Origin: DATLZB01 sp035574175
Lineage (GTDB): Bacteria > Pseudomonadota > Alphaproteobacteria > Rhizobiales > Hyphomicrobiaceae
Reading direction: 5' to 3'
DNA: 64,000 nt
NCBI GenBank assembly: GCA_035574175.1
Contig: DATLZB010000203.1
Coordinates: 7,386 to 71,385 of the forward strand
Each line of letters opens with the position of its first letter. Position 1 is the first letter of the stretch. The translations under genes were made by a program, and so were the position numbers. The notes beneath the pieces were generated by a model. The model saw only the letters and a list, made by a program, of their open reading frames with translations. It did not search any database and was not told the origin of the DNA. Positions 9,198 through 16,853 of the stretch are shown here, one piece after another.

Positions 9198-9284
9198 CGC
9201 GCTTCTCTAGACTGGCCTTGCCTTGGAGCGCAACCGCACCGCCGCTCCTCAGGCTCCTAAAGGCGCCAAACGTGCGCTTCTCTG

Positions 9285-9312
9285 TTGCGAATATCGGCGC
9301 ACGGTTTAGGGT
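9285..9312 (+). promoter_or_regulatory. Candidate promoter for the TTT receptor gene
   Basis: TTGCGA (9285-9290) and TAGGGT (9307-9312) are separated by 16 bases, about 47 bases before the ATG. The -10 match is weak. The position in the divergent pyrC/receptor gap is what one would expect. Confidence 0.28.
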
Positions 9313-9358
9313 ACGACGCTGGCGGACAACAAGAACAGCCAAACCTGGGAGGAGGACC

Positions 9359-10372
9359 ATGACCACCGCTCGCAGCTTTGCCGTCACACTGGCCGCGCTC
9401 ACCCTGGCCTCGGCGAGCGCCGAGCTGGCCGCTGCCGACGACTTCTACAAGGGCAAGACCGTCACCATCGTGGTCGGCTTTTCTCCGGGCGGCGGCTATG
9501 ACACGTATGCGCGCACGCTCGCCCGCCACATCGCCAACCACATACCCGGCAACCCCACCGTCATCGTGCAGAACATGCCTGGGGCCGGCAGCCTCACGGC
9601 GGTCCGCCACCTCGATGCCACCGCGCCCAAGGACGGCACCGTGATCACCGCCTTCAACCCAGGCCAGATCACCGAGTCGCTGACCGACCCGGGCAAGGTC
9701 AAGCTCAAGTTCTCCGACTTCGCCTTCCTCGGCAGCATCACGCGCGACTTCCGCGTTTGCTACGCTTGGCACGCGACCGGCATCAGGAACTGGCAGGATC
9801 TCGTCAAGGCCAAGGAGTTCATCCTCGGCGCCACCTCCCCGGGCGTCAGCTCCTATGTCAACGGCGCCATCCTGCGCAACGTGTTCGGGCTGAACGTGCG
9901 CCAGGTGGTGGGCTTCCCCGGCAGCGCCGAGCAGCGGCTCGCCATCGAGCGCGGCGAGCTGCACGGCGACTGCGGGTCCTGGAGCAGCATTCCCGAGGAC
10001 TGGATCGCGGGCAAGAAGATCAATCCGCTGGTGCGGTTCTCGCCGGTCAGCACGCCGGACATGCCCCCGGACATCCCCTATGCCGGCGACCTTGCCAAGA
10101 CCGACGAGCAGAAGCGGATTCTCGGCATCGTCGGCGCCGCCGGCGAGCTCGGCCGACCCTATATCGTGTCCAAGGAGGTGCCCAAGGACCGGCTGGCCAT
10201 CCTGCGTAAGGCCTTCGATGCGACCGTGCGCGACAAGGCCTTTCTGTCGGATGCGGAAAAGCAGCGCCTGCCGGTCAATCCGGCCACCGGCGAGGAAGCC
10301 GAGAACATCATCGCCGAGATCTACTCCGCGCCACCCGACCTCGTCGAAAAGGCGAAGAACGCCATCAAGTGA
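9359..10372 (+). CDS. Tripartite tricarboxylate transporter (Bug-type) periplasmic receptor
   Basis: A 337-residue periplasmic solute-binding protein of the TctC/Bug family. A signal peptide covers about residues 1-26 (hydrophobic VTLAALTLASASAELAAA, then DDFYKGKTVTIVVGFSPGGG). The GGGYDTYAR block and QNMPGAGS are typical of the ligand-binding cleft that holds carboxylates. A GGGAGGAGG ribosome binding site just before the ATG at 9359 fixes the start, although the frame is open further upstream. The membrane partners TctA and TctB are not nearby, which is common for Bug proteins. The ligand is unknown. Confidence 0.85.
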   Translation: MTTARSFAVTLAALTLASASAELAAADDFYKGKTVTIVVGFSPGGGYDTYARTLARHIANHIPGNPTVIVQNMPGAGSLTAVRHLDATAPKDGTVITAFNPGQITESLTDPGKVKLKFSDFAFLGSITRDFRVCYAWHATGIRNWQDLVKAKEFILGATSPGVSSYVNGAILRNVFGLNVRQVVGFPGSAEQRLAIERGELHGDCGSWSSIPEDWIAGKKINPLVRFSPVSTPDMPPDIPYAGDLAKTDEQKRILGIVGAAGELGRPYIVSKEVPKDRLAILRKAFDATVRDKAFLSDAEKQRLPVNPATGEEAENIIAEIYSAPPDLVEKAKNAIK

Positions 10373-10577
10373 TCGATCGGGCAACAAGCCGGCAACAAGG
10401 GTGCGTGGAGCGTGCGACGATCGGTTGCGGGGCACGCGTCGTGCTGCCGCGAGCGTGTCAGGGGCCGAGCGCGAACCGCGCATCGCGCCGGCCTGTGGCG
10501 CGCCGGCCATAGGCAACGGCATCCCCACCGACTAGCGTGGGGGGCGGCCGGAACGGCTGGGGGCTGCCGGGGTTTCA

Positions 10578-11318
10578 ATGCGTTGTCAGGCGTCGTGGCG
10601 TCGGTCGGGGCTCGCGGGTCTTGCGGCCCTCATGCTGGCGGGATGCAGCACGCTCAAGGCGCCCGAGCCGGGCGGCGTCGTGCAGGTCGCCGACATCATC
10701 AACTCCGTGAAATGCGGCTTGGCCGAAGCGCTCCAGTCGGAGGCGGGCCGCCGGCGCCTGCCCGGCACCATCGCAACTGTGGAGCTGCAACTCAAGATCG
10801 TCGATACACGCTCCTTCGGCGCGAGCAGCCCGTCGCGGGGACCGTTCGTGTTCGCCTGGCAGGGGCCGCTGGTGCTCCCTGCCCTGTCGGGCTCGAGCGA
10901 GCAGTCGTGGGCCGTCGACACCACGATCAATCTCACCTACCGGCTCGATGCGCCCAACGTCACCGTGTGCCGCGCCGACGGCGTCGACCGGCGCGACCGC
11001 TTCGGCTTTGCCCGCTGGCTCGCCGACATCATCGCCGGGCTGTCGCGGGTGTCGCTGGAAGGGCCGAGGGGCAGCCTCGACCGGCTCACCTACGACGCAA
11101 CGTTTGCGGTCACGCGGGAGGGCGGAGTGGGGGGCAGCCTCAAGGTGGTGTTCCTCGACGCCGGCCTTGAGGCCTCGCGCGGGCGCGCCGATACCCAGCG
11201 GCTCAGGATCGTGATCTCCGGCCCCAACGCCATCGCCACCAGCCTCGATGGTGTTGCGCGATCGCGCAGCGCACCGGCCATTCCGAACCTGAGCACGGCG
11301 CGGCCGTCGCCGCCGTGA
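10578..11318 (+). CDS. Hypothetical lipoprotein
   Basis: A 246-residue protein with an N-terminal lipoprotein signal: positive residues, the hydrophobic LAGLAALMLAGC lipobox with Cys at about residue 23, then STLKAP. The mature part has a VADIINSVKCGLAEAL segment and an alternating beta-rich pattern. I do not recognise a domain. It probably resides on the inner face of the outer membrane. The start codon at 10578 places the signal at the very N-terminus, which supports it. The neighbouring genes on both sides also encode exported proteins. Confidence 0.68.
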   Translation: MRCQASWRRSGLAGLAALMLAGCSTLKAPEPGGVVQVADIINSVKCGLAEALQSEAGRRRLPGTIATVELQLKIVDTRSFGASSPSRGPFVFAWQGPLVLPALSGSSEQSWAVDTTINLTYRLDAPNVTVCRADGVDRRDRFGFARWLADIIAGLSRVSLEGPRGSLDRLTYDATFAVTREGGVGGSLKVVFLDAGLEASRGRADTQRLRIVISGPNAIATSLDGVARSRSAPAIPNLSTARPSPP

Positions 11319-11413
11319 CCTCATCGAGCTTGACCGCAGGCCACACCCCGTCCGCCGTCCCGGGCGGAGTCGACACGTTCATCTGCCCGGCCGTGCTTTG
11401 CGACCGTCCAGTC

Positions 11414-11701
11414 CTATTTCTTCTTCGTCGGCGATGACGGTAGCGCCGGGCCAGGGCCCTGCCCGCCCGGCACGCCGCCGCCGAAGATCACGCCCGACTG
11501 GCCTGTCGCCCCGGGACCGACGTCGGTTGGGCGGTTGGGCGGCAAAGGCTGCGCAGGACCAGGATCGAGCCCGCCCGGCACACCGCCGCCGAACGTGACG
11601 CCCGATTTGCCCGAGTTGCCGGGCTGAGCCTGAGCCGGCCCGGATACGACACCGGAGGCCAGGCAGCCGGCAATGAGTAAGGAAGTGAAAAGGCTCACCA
11701 T
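11414..11701 (-). CDS. Small secreted Gly/Pro repeat protein
   Basis: A 95-residue protein with a probable signal peptide (MVSLFTSLLIAGCLASG, then PAQAQ). The mature part is two imperfect repeats of about 36 residues that share SGVTFGGGVPGG or SGVIFGGGVPGG followed by a proline-rich linker; the chain ends in KKK. The repeat is visible at DNA level with a 108-base period. The ATG at 11701 has a GGAG site eight bases upstream; another ATG two codons earlier is too close to that site. No function can be assigned. The low-complexity composition suggests a disordered or surface-associated peptide. Confidence 0.55.
   Translation of the reverse strand: MVSLFTSLLIAGCLASGVVSGPAQAQPGNSGKSGVTFGGGVPGGLDPGPAQPLPPNRPTDVGPGATGQSGVIFGGGVPGGQGPGPALPSSPTKKK
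11461..11618. repeat. Tandem 108-base-period repeat inside the Gly/Pro protein gene
   Basis: The segment starting at 11461 and the segment starting at 11569 both begin GCCCGCCCGGCA and share most of the next 40 bases. The period is 36 codons, so the reading frame is kept. Confidence 0.65.
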
Positions 11702-11997
11702 TGTCATATCTCCACGCTGAGCCCCAGTGACGCGTATGGAGGCGAGTTGGGGCCGCAATGTGACCCCATCACCTCAAACCGCGTTCTCGCTCGCCAACCG
11801 CTTTGTGAGCACGGCGCGAACATTCTCGGCCTGATGTCGGCGTATTGGCGCACCGGAAGTTCCGCGCCTTGGGTCGCCGGCTCGGCGGCAGAGCGCCAAG
11901 GTCCAGCCAGATCGCCTCCTCGAGCGAGCCCCCACGTCGCCAATGCCCTGGGCACCATACTTGATCCCTTGACCGGCACGGGCAAATAGAGAACCGA
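11702..11997. other. Intergenic gap without recognised gene
   Basis: This is the divergent gap between the Gly/Pro repeat protein and the dihaem peroxidase. Short open frames on both strands do not resemble known proteins and lack good ribosome binding sites. The promoters of the two flanking genes should lie here, but I see no convincing element. Confidence 0.5.
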
Positions 11998-13128
11998 TTG
12001 GCGAAGTGCTTCTCCACCGGGTCCGCATTCGTGCTGGGCGCCTTCGGCAAATGGATTATTGCCGCCCTTTTCGCCGTCGCGTCGCTGGAAGCGGGGTGGG
12101 CCGAGGAGGGCACGGGCGCCCCTTCGCGCCTCACTTTCGGGCAGATCGGCGCCATCCTCGCCCACGGGCCCTGGCCGCAGCCATGGGCCGCCGATCCGAG
12201 CAACCGGGCATCGGGCAACGCCGACGCCGTCGCGCTCGGGCGGCGACTGTTCTTTGACGCCAACCTCTCGCCGAGCGGGCGCCTCTCCTGCTCGTCCTGC
12301 CATCGGCCCGAGCGCGGCTGGACGGACGGCCGCGCGACAGGCGTCGGACTAGCACCTGGCGCCCGCAATACGCTGGCGCTGTTCGATGTGCGCCTCCATC
12401 GCCGCTTCGGCTGGACCGGCAGCGCCGACAGCTTGTGGGCACAGAGCATCCGCCCACTGATCGATCCGCGCGAGATGGGCTCGAGCGCCGTCCACATTAA
12501 ACGGCACGTCGGTACGCATGTCGACTTGGCGCGCGCCTACGAGCAGGTGTTCGCACGCAACGCGCTTGCGATCGATGCGGAGCAGACAATGGTGGATGCG
12601 GCCAAGGCGCTGGCTGCCTACATGGAAACCATCGACAGCGCACGCGCGGCTTTCGATGACTTGCGCGATGCGCTCGCCGCCGGCGATGAGGGAGCAGCGG
12701 CACGTTATCCGCCTGCGGCGCGGCGCGGCCTGCTCGTGTTCATCGGCAAGGGCGGCTGCAATGGGTGCCACGCCGGGCCGGCGTTCAGCGACGGCACGCT
12801 CCGTGAGGTGGGCGTACGCCTTGCGCCGCCGCCCCGCCCCATCGCAGCGCTGCTCGCCGGGCGCTACGCTCGATCGGGTCCGTTCAGCGACGCTCCGGCG
12901 CGAGGGTATGGAGGGGGGGCATCGCACAGCCGAGAGGGGCACGGCGGCGCGCCGCACGGGGTGCGCGTGCCGTCCCTGCGCAACCTCGCGCGCACCGCGC
13001 CATACCTGCACGACGGGCGGGCCACTACGCTCACCGAGGCCATCCGCCGCCACCCCGGCATCGGTCGCGGCCTTGCCGAAAGCGAAATCGCCGACCTTGC
13101 CGCCTTCCTCGAAACGTTGAGCGAGTAA
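11998..13128 (+). CDS. Dihaem cytochrome c peroxidase / MauG family protein
   Basis: A periplasmic dihaem c-type cytochrome, 376 residues from a TTG start. A hydrophobic signal-like segment at about 15-35 ends WAEEG. Haem-binding CxxCH motifs are CSSCH (98-102) and CNGCH (254-258). The C-terminal VPSLRNLARTAPYLHDGR is the conserved block of the bacterial peroxidase/MauG family. Family members reduce hydrogen peroxide or carry out high-valent-iron chemistry on partner proteins. The start is uncertain: no ATG precedes the signal segment, and a GTG at residue 12 is an alternative. No dedicated electron donor gene is adjacent. Confidence 0.88.
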   Translation: MAKCFSTGSAFVLGAFGKWIIAALFAVASLEAGWAEEGTGAPSRLTFGQIGAILAHGPWPQPWAADPSNRASGNADAVALGRRLFFDANLSPSGRLSCSSCHRPERGWTDGRATGVGLAPGARNTLALFDVRLHRRFGWTGSADSLWAQSIRPLIDPREMGSSAVHIKRHVGTHVDLARAYEQVFARNALAIDAEQTMVDAAKALAAYMETIDSARAAFDDLRDALAAGDEGAAARYPPAARRGLLVFIGKGGCNGCHAGPAFSDGTLREVGVRLAPPPRPIAALLAGRYARSGPFSDAPARGYGGGASHSREGHGGAPHGVRVPSLRNLARTAPYLHDGRATTLTEAIRRHPGIGRGLAESEIADLAAFLETLSE

Positions 13129-13256
13129 GCCCGCATCCGGTCCCGCGGCTCGTTCGCGTGAACCCGCCGCGGCAACGTCATCATTTTGCCAGGAAAAGCT
13201 GGCCGCTTGCAGGCTGCGGGGACGTGAGGACCCACCGGTGTCATGAGGGGCCAGCC

Positions 13257-14147
13257 ATGTTCGCCCGCTTCCGGCATGCCTCGAAGTCCGCCATCCAAGT
13301 CTTCGACGACGAGGAGGAGGACGCGCGGGCCGGGATGTGGCCCGGCGAACGGATCGCCCCGCCGCCCGCGGCAACCGGGGCGGGGGCAATCCTGGGCGGT
13401 CTCCTCATCGTCCTGGCCGGGCTCGCTGCAGGCTACGCCATGCTGCGCGGCGAGGCGATGCCACCAGCCCTGCGTTCGATCGAGGCGTCCGTAATCTCCT
13501 GGCTGGAGCGCAGCGTGCCCGGCCTGACCAAGTCGGTCGCCGAGACGGTGGCCCGTCTTGCTCCGCCGGCAGGCCCCAGTGCGCCGGGTAGGCTTGCAGC
13601 CCTGGAGCTGCCGCCTGCTACATCCGTGCAGGGCACGCCTCGCGCCGCTGCACCGGAACGGCTGCCGCCGGTCGGCGAGCCACCGGCTTCGACCGGCGTC
13701 CCCGTTGCTCCCCACGCGCCGGCAAGGCCAGAGGCGCCCCCGACCACGGCGTCGCTCCCATCTGCGTCCGCGCCGACCCAACCGGCGCTACCCTCATCTG
13801 AACCACCAACCGCCGATCCATCCGATCCCTTTCAGGTGCGCGCCGCAGCGGTCGGCCTGCATCCCCGCTTGTCGCGCGTCTTGCTTGAGCGCATGACGCC
13901 GGCCGACTACCGCAACGCGGAGTTCGCCATCCGGACGGCGGTGGCCGAGACGCCCGATGGCACCGTTTACGTGTGGCCGCGCCAGCGTAAGCCCGGCGAG
14001 GCGCTGTTCAGGGTGCGCTTCGTGGCCGGGGCCGCCGCCGGCTGTCGGCGCTACGTGGTGACCATCGCCAAGGATGGCTGGGAGACGACCGCCCATCCGA
14101 TGGAGAAGTGCGGCGTGCCGCCCCCGCGTGTAGTGCGGCGCCAATAG
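13257..14147 (+). CDS. Hypothetical single-span membrane protein, proline-rich
   Basis: A 296-residue protein. A charged acidic N-terminus (DDEEEDAR) is followed by one membrane span at about residues 38-62 (GAILGGLLIVLAGLAAGYAML). After that come about 100 residues of Pro/Ala-rich linker and a compact C-terminal domain of about 85 residues with two Cys (GCRRYVVTIAKDGW and KCGVPPP). The ATG at 13257 follows a GAGGGG site and gives a better N-terminus than the in-frame GTG 99 bases upstream. The layout suggests an envelope protein whose C-terminal domain reaches the periplasm. No known domain was recognised. Confidence 0.6.
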   Translation: MFARFRHASKSAIQVFDDEEEDARAGMWPGERIAPPPAATGAGAILGGLLIVLAGLAAGYAMLRGEAMPPALRSIEASVISWLERSVPGLTKSVAETVARLAPPAGPSAPGRLAALELPPATSVQGTPRAAAPERLPPVGEPPASTGVPVAPHAPARPEAPPTTASLPSASAPTQPALPSSEPPTADPSDPFQVRAAAVGLHPRLSRVLLERMTPADYRNAEFAIRTAVAETPDGTVYVWPRQRKPGEALFRVRFVAGAAAGCRRYVVTIAKDGWETTAHPMEKCGVPPPRVVRRQ

Positions 14148-14234
14148 CGCGCCAGGCTAAGATCATGAAGCGGCCAAGAGGCGAGGCGGCCTAGAGCCTT
14201 GCTCCGGACGTCGGACGCGGAACGAGGAAGGGCC

Positions 14235-14537
14235 ATGTTGCGAAGAGTTGCGGATTTTCCGGCCGCTGTTGCGGCGGCCTTGCGGGTGCCCGTGATGCTC
14301 GCGCTTTTGGGCGGACCGCTTTTGCTTATCTGCGAAGCCGCCGGGCAGGGTGTCTGCACAGCCAAATGCAAGGAGGACGCGGCCTGTCTCGAGAAGTGCG
14401 AAAAGGCGCGCAGCGGCCGTCCGCCAGTGAAAGACACAAAATCCAAGGCGTCGAGCAGCACGAAGACCGATGCGGCCAAGGAGGATTGGAGATCCGGCAT
14501 TTTCGACACAACGAGTAAAGGCGGAGGGGGTTACTAG
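14235..14537 (+). CDS. Small secreted protein with twin CX3C motif
   Basis: A 100-residue protein. The hydrophobic segment PVMLALLGGPLLLICEAAGQG looks like a signal peptide or N-terminal anchor. It is followed directly by CTAKCKEDAACLEKC, a twin CX3C arrangement with five residues between the pairs, then a Lys/Ser/Thr-rich tail ending in GGGGY. Four closely placed cysteines outside the cytoplasm suggest two disulfides in a helical hairpin. The start at 14235 is chosen for its AAGGG site; an in-frame start at 14199 would add 12 residues. The function is unknown. Confidence 0.55.
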   Translation: MLRRVADFPAAVAAALRVPVMLALLGGPLLLICEAAGQGVCTAKCKEDAACLEKCEKARSGRPPVKDTKSKASSSTKTDAAKEDWRSGIFDTTSKGGGGY

Positions 14538-14587
14538 GGCGCTGACAAGCCGTCTCGCAGTTCTCGGAGTGGGCCGCCGACCCAGGG

Positions 14588-14603
14588 CTAGGTGTTTAGT
14601 CCC
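14588..14603 (+). repeat. Left terminal inverted repeat of the IS481-type element
   Basis: It is the exact reverse complement of 15168-15183. The outer CTAG is probably target sequence, and the family terminus TGT starts at 14593. Confidence 0.85.
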
Positions 14604-14654
14604 AGGACGTGATGGAATCAGTTTATGTGCCTCTCCCACATTGCGGGAGGGGCT

Positions 14655-15183
14655 ATGGGACAGATACTTCACGGCAGCGCCACGACCACGCACGCCATCC
14701 GAACAGCGATACAGCGATCGAAGGCTCCGCTCAAAGAGCTCGCCGCCCAGTACAAGCTGAACCCGAAGACGGTCGCCAAGTGGAAGAAGCGCACCTTCGT
14801 GCATGACGCGCCAATGGGACCCAAGAGCCCCCACTCGACCGTCCTGACGGCCGAGCAAGAGGCCGCCATCGTCGCCTTTCGCAAGCACACGCTCCTGCCG
14901 CTCGACGATTGCCTCTATGCCTTGCAGGCTACCATTCCCCATCTCACACGCTCGTCACTGCATCGCTGCTTCCAGCGCCATGGCATCAGCCGCCTGCCGC
15001 AGGTCGCGGGCAACAAGGCCGCAAAGCGCACCTTCAAGCGCTATCGACGCCTACAACTTCGCCAAGCGCCTCAAGACGCTCAAAGGTCTCACGCCGTACG
15101 AGGCCATCTGCAAGATATGGGCAAACCAGCCGCAGCGGTTCAGATACGATCCAACCCACCTCACATCGGGACTAAACACCTAG
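14655..15183 (+). pseudogene. IS481-family transposase, internally deleted and frameshifted
   Basis: From the ATG at 14655 the N-terminal part reads MGQILHGSATTTHAIR, then the helix-turn-helix with LNPKTVAKWKKR and the conserved LPLDDCLYALQATIPHLTR, ending at FKRY around 15044. In another frame from about 15043 the C-terminal AYNFAKRLKTLKGLTPYE continues to the typical family ending GLNT, whose stop codon lies in the right inverted repeat. The missing middle holds the three acidic catalytic residues. Read straight through the junction, the first frame continues past the element as nonsense to 15398. Confidence 0.88.
15168..15183 (-). repeat. Right terminal inverted repeat of the IS481-type element
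   Basis: Sequence GGGACTAAACACCTAG, exact reverse complement of the left end. It encodes the last codons (GLNT stop) of the transposase remnant. Confidence 0.85.
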
Positions 15184-15229
15184 TGTACCGGGGCGGATCT
15201 CAGCTGGGACCAATCCGCGCGAGGTTCCT

Positions 15230-16081
15230 TCACGTGCCCTTTTTCGGACGAGATGGCATTTCCCCGAAAGCCTCAAGGAGGATGTCCCGCACCTGCCGGA
15301 TCGCCTTTTCGCGCGCCGCCGGGTTGGTCCCTGCGCGCTTGGGTCCCTCGCCCGTGCGCCGCACGCGAACGGGCACGTTCGGGACGTCGAAATTGTGATA
15401 GGCGCCGGGGTAGAGCACGATCGGTGAGCCCCATCGCATCGCCAGTGCATTGCATGACTGCGGCGATACCCACTCATCGGCAGCGCCCATGAGAATCGTC
15501 GGCGACAGGCGAGGAGCGTAGTTTGGTCCGCGCTCCACCGGTTCGCACCGCGGATAGAATGCGATTGCAGCCTTAAGGTCGACGCTCTGATGCAGGGGAA
15601 AGCCGGGATCAAGGATGCGAAGCACGGCCGAGCCACCCATACCCCATCCGACAAGCGCGATCCTGTCCTTGTCGACGAAGGACTGGCCGGAGAGCCAGGC
15701 TACGGCACCGACCAGATCGCCGACGTGGTCGGCCAATCTCACGGTCTGCTCGCTGGACTTGATTTCGCAGACGGAGCGGAAGCCGCGCGGACCATAGGTA
15801 TCGGGAAAGAGCACAACATATCCGGCGTTGAGGAACCGCAGCGCCCAATCCATGCGATTGGGGCTCAGCCTGTTGCGGTCGCTTCCGAAGAGTCCCCCGC
15901 AGCCGTGCATGCCGATGACCGCGGGAAACCGACCGTGCCCCTTGGGACGCAAGTAGTAGCCAGTGATCTCGATACCCTGTGCGGAGGCAAACGTAGCCCG
16001 CTCCACCTTGGGCGCGGCGTAGGTGCCTTGGGAGGCGCCAAGCTCGAGCATCACCAGCGCGCAGGCGATCAGTATGCGCAT
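15230..16081 (-). CDS. Dienelactone-hydrolase-family alpha/beta hydrolase lacking the usual nucleophile
   Basis: A 283-residue protein from the ATG at 16081, with a signal peptide (MRILIACALVMLELGASQ then GTYAAPK), so probably periplasmic. The fold is clear: GHGRFPAVIGMHGCGGLF is the oxyanion region, GYVVLFPDTYGPRG follows, and AYHNFD carries the catalytic His. The nucleophile elbow reads VGWGMGGS: the position normally held by Ser or Cys in GxSxG or GxCxG is Gly (GGT codon). A single base change from AGT would explain it. The protein may therefore be catalytically dead or may bind a ligand only. It lies directly beyond the IS481-type element. Confidence 0.8.
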   Translation of the reverse strand: MRILIACALVMLELGASQGTYAAPKVERATFASAQGIEITGYYLRPKGHGRFPAVIGMHGCGGLFGSDRNRLSPNRMDWALRFLNAGYVVLFPDTYGPRGFRSVCEIKSSEQTVRLADHVGDLVGAVAWLSGQSFVDKDRIALVGWGMGGSAVLRILDPGFPLHQSVDLKAAIAFYPRCEPVERGPNYAPRLSPTILMGAADEWVSPQSCNALAMRWGSPIVLYPGAYHNFDVPNVPVRVRRTGEGPKRAGTNPAAREKAIRQVRDILLEAFGEMPSRPKKGT

Positions 16082-16178
16082 CCCAAGGCACCCGATGGCG
16101 GCCGATCCCCGGCGGCGGTGACGGCGGCCTCGCCACCGGCGGGCGAGCTTATCAGAGAAAAGGGCGATGCGGGGCCGG

Positions 16179-16712
16179 TCAATTGCCTCGGCCGAGGGCG
16201 GCGGCGAGCGCCGTGTAATCTTCGCACGTGGTGCCGCAGCGGCGGGCGATCTCGACAAGCTGTGCTTCGGCTCCGGCCCGGTCGCCCTTCTGCAGGAACG
16301 CTTCGCCCAGGTACTGACGCGTCGTGGTCAGGTCCGGATTGGTGCCGAGCGCAGCGGCGTAATAGGCCATGGCCTCATCGACCAATCCCAGATTGCGCAG
16401 CGAGAAACCGATCATGGTTTGCACGCGCGGATCGGCTTGGTTGGTAACGGCACGCAGCACGTCGAGGGCTGCCGCATATTGGCCGGCCTTGGCGAGCGCG
16501 TAGCCGCGGGCGTAGGACGCTTCGTCCTGCTCCAGGTGCTTCGTCGCCGCCTTACAGCGCTTCCAGTCGGCGCTGCCTTCCTTGAACTGCTTGCACTTGT
16601 CGGGCGGGGGCGAAGGGGGGTCGCCCATGGCGGCAGCCGGCGCAGCGAAAGAAACGGCGATGGCGAAGCCGGCGGCAGCGGCGATGATCCGAGCGTCACG
16701 TGCGAAGCGCAT
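16179..16712 (-). CDS. Secreted tetratricopeptide-repeat protein
   Basis: A 177-residue periplasmic protein. A signal peptide occupies about residues 1-28 (IIAAAAGFAIAVSFAAPAAA). After a Pro-rich start with two Cys (KCKQF and KRCKA) come TPR-like helices: ASYARGYALAKAGQYAAALDVL, then VQTMIGFSLRNLGLVDEAMAYY and TRQYLGEAFLQKGDRAGAEAQL, about three repeats. The C-terminus has CGTTCEDY, a second Cys pair. TPR proteins act as scaffolds; the partner is unknown. The ATG at 16712 follows a GGGAG site. The gene is divergent from the FkbM methyltransferase. Confidence 0.8.
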   Translation of the reverse strand: MRFARDARIIAAAAGFAIAVSFAAPAAAMGDPPSPPPDKCKQFKEGSADWKRCKAATKHLEQDEASYARGYALAKAGQYAAALDVLRAVTNQADPRVQTMIGFSLRNLGLVDEAMAYYAAALGTNPDLTTTRQYLGEAFLQKGDRAGAEAQLVEIARRCGTTCEDYTALAAALGRGN

Positions 16713-16853
16713 CTTGGTGCTCCCGATCTGGCTGTCTGAACCTAAGGCGGAAGCTAGCGTGGCAAGTTTGGGGATGACAAGGCGCGGGCCGGGGCGGTCG
16801 GCCCACTTCTCCTCAACACTTGTTGATCCCGCCTGCCTCTGCCAGAATGCCCA

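Larger units (their letters stand above)
14588..15183. mobile_element. IS481-family element with internal deletion
   Basis: The ends are a perfect 16-base inverted pair: CTAGGTGTTTAGTCCC (14588-14603) and its complement (15168-15183). IS481-family elements begin with TGT, giving inner ends TGTTTAGTCCC, and prefer NCTAGN targets; CTAG flanks both ends here (GCTAGG left, CCTAGT right). The element is about 0.6 kb instead of about 1 kb. The inside keeps the first 130 or so transposase residues and the last 45, joined out of frame near 15042-15046, so the DDE catalytic core is missing. It could only move if a full copy elsewhere supplied transposase. Confidence 0.85.

Noticed and set aside
11747..11989. 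80-residue open frame in the gap before the dihaem peroxidase
   Set aside because: No ribosome binding site and no recognisable motif; an equally long frame exists on the other strand.
14917..15183. Separate 88-residue gene with a transposase-like C-terminus
   Set aside because: Only the last 45 residues look like IS481 transposase; the rest is out-of-frame sequence of the N-terminal part, so it is a fragment of the deleted transposase.
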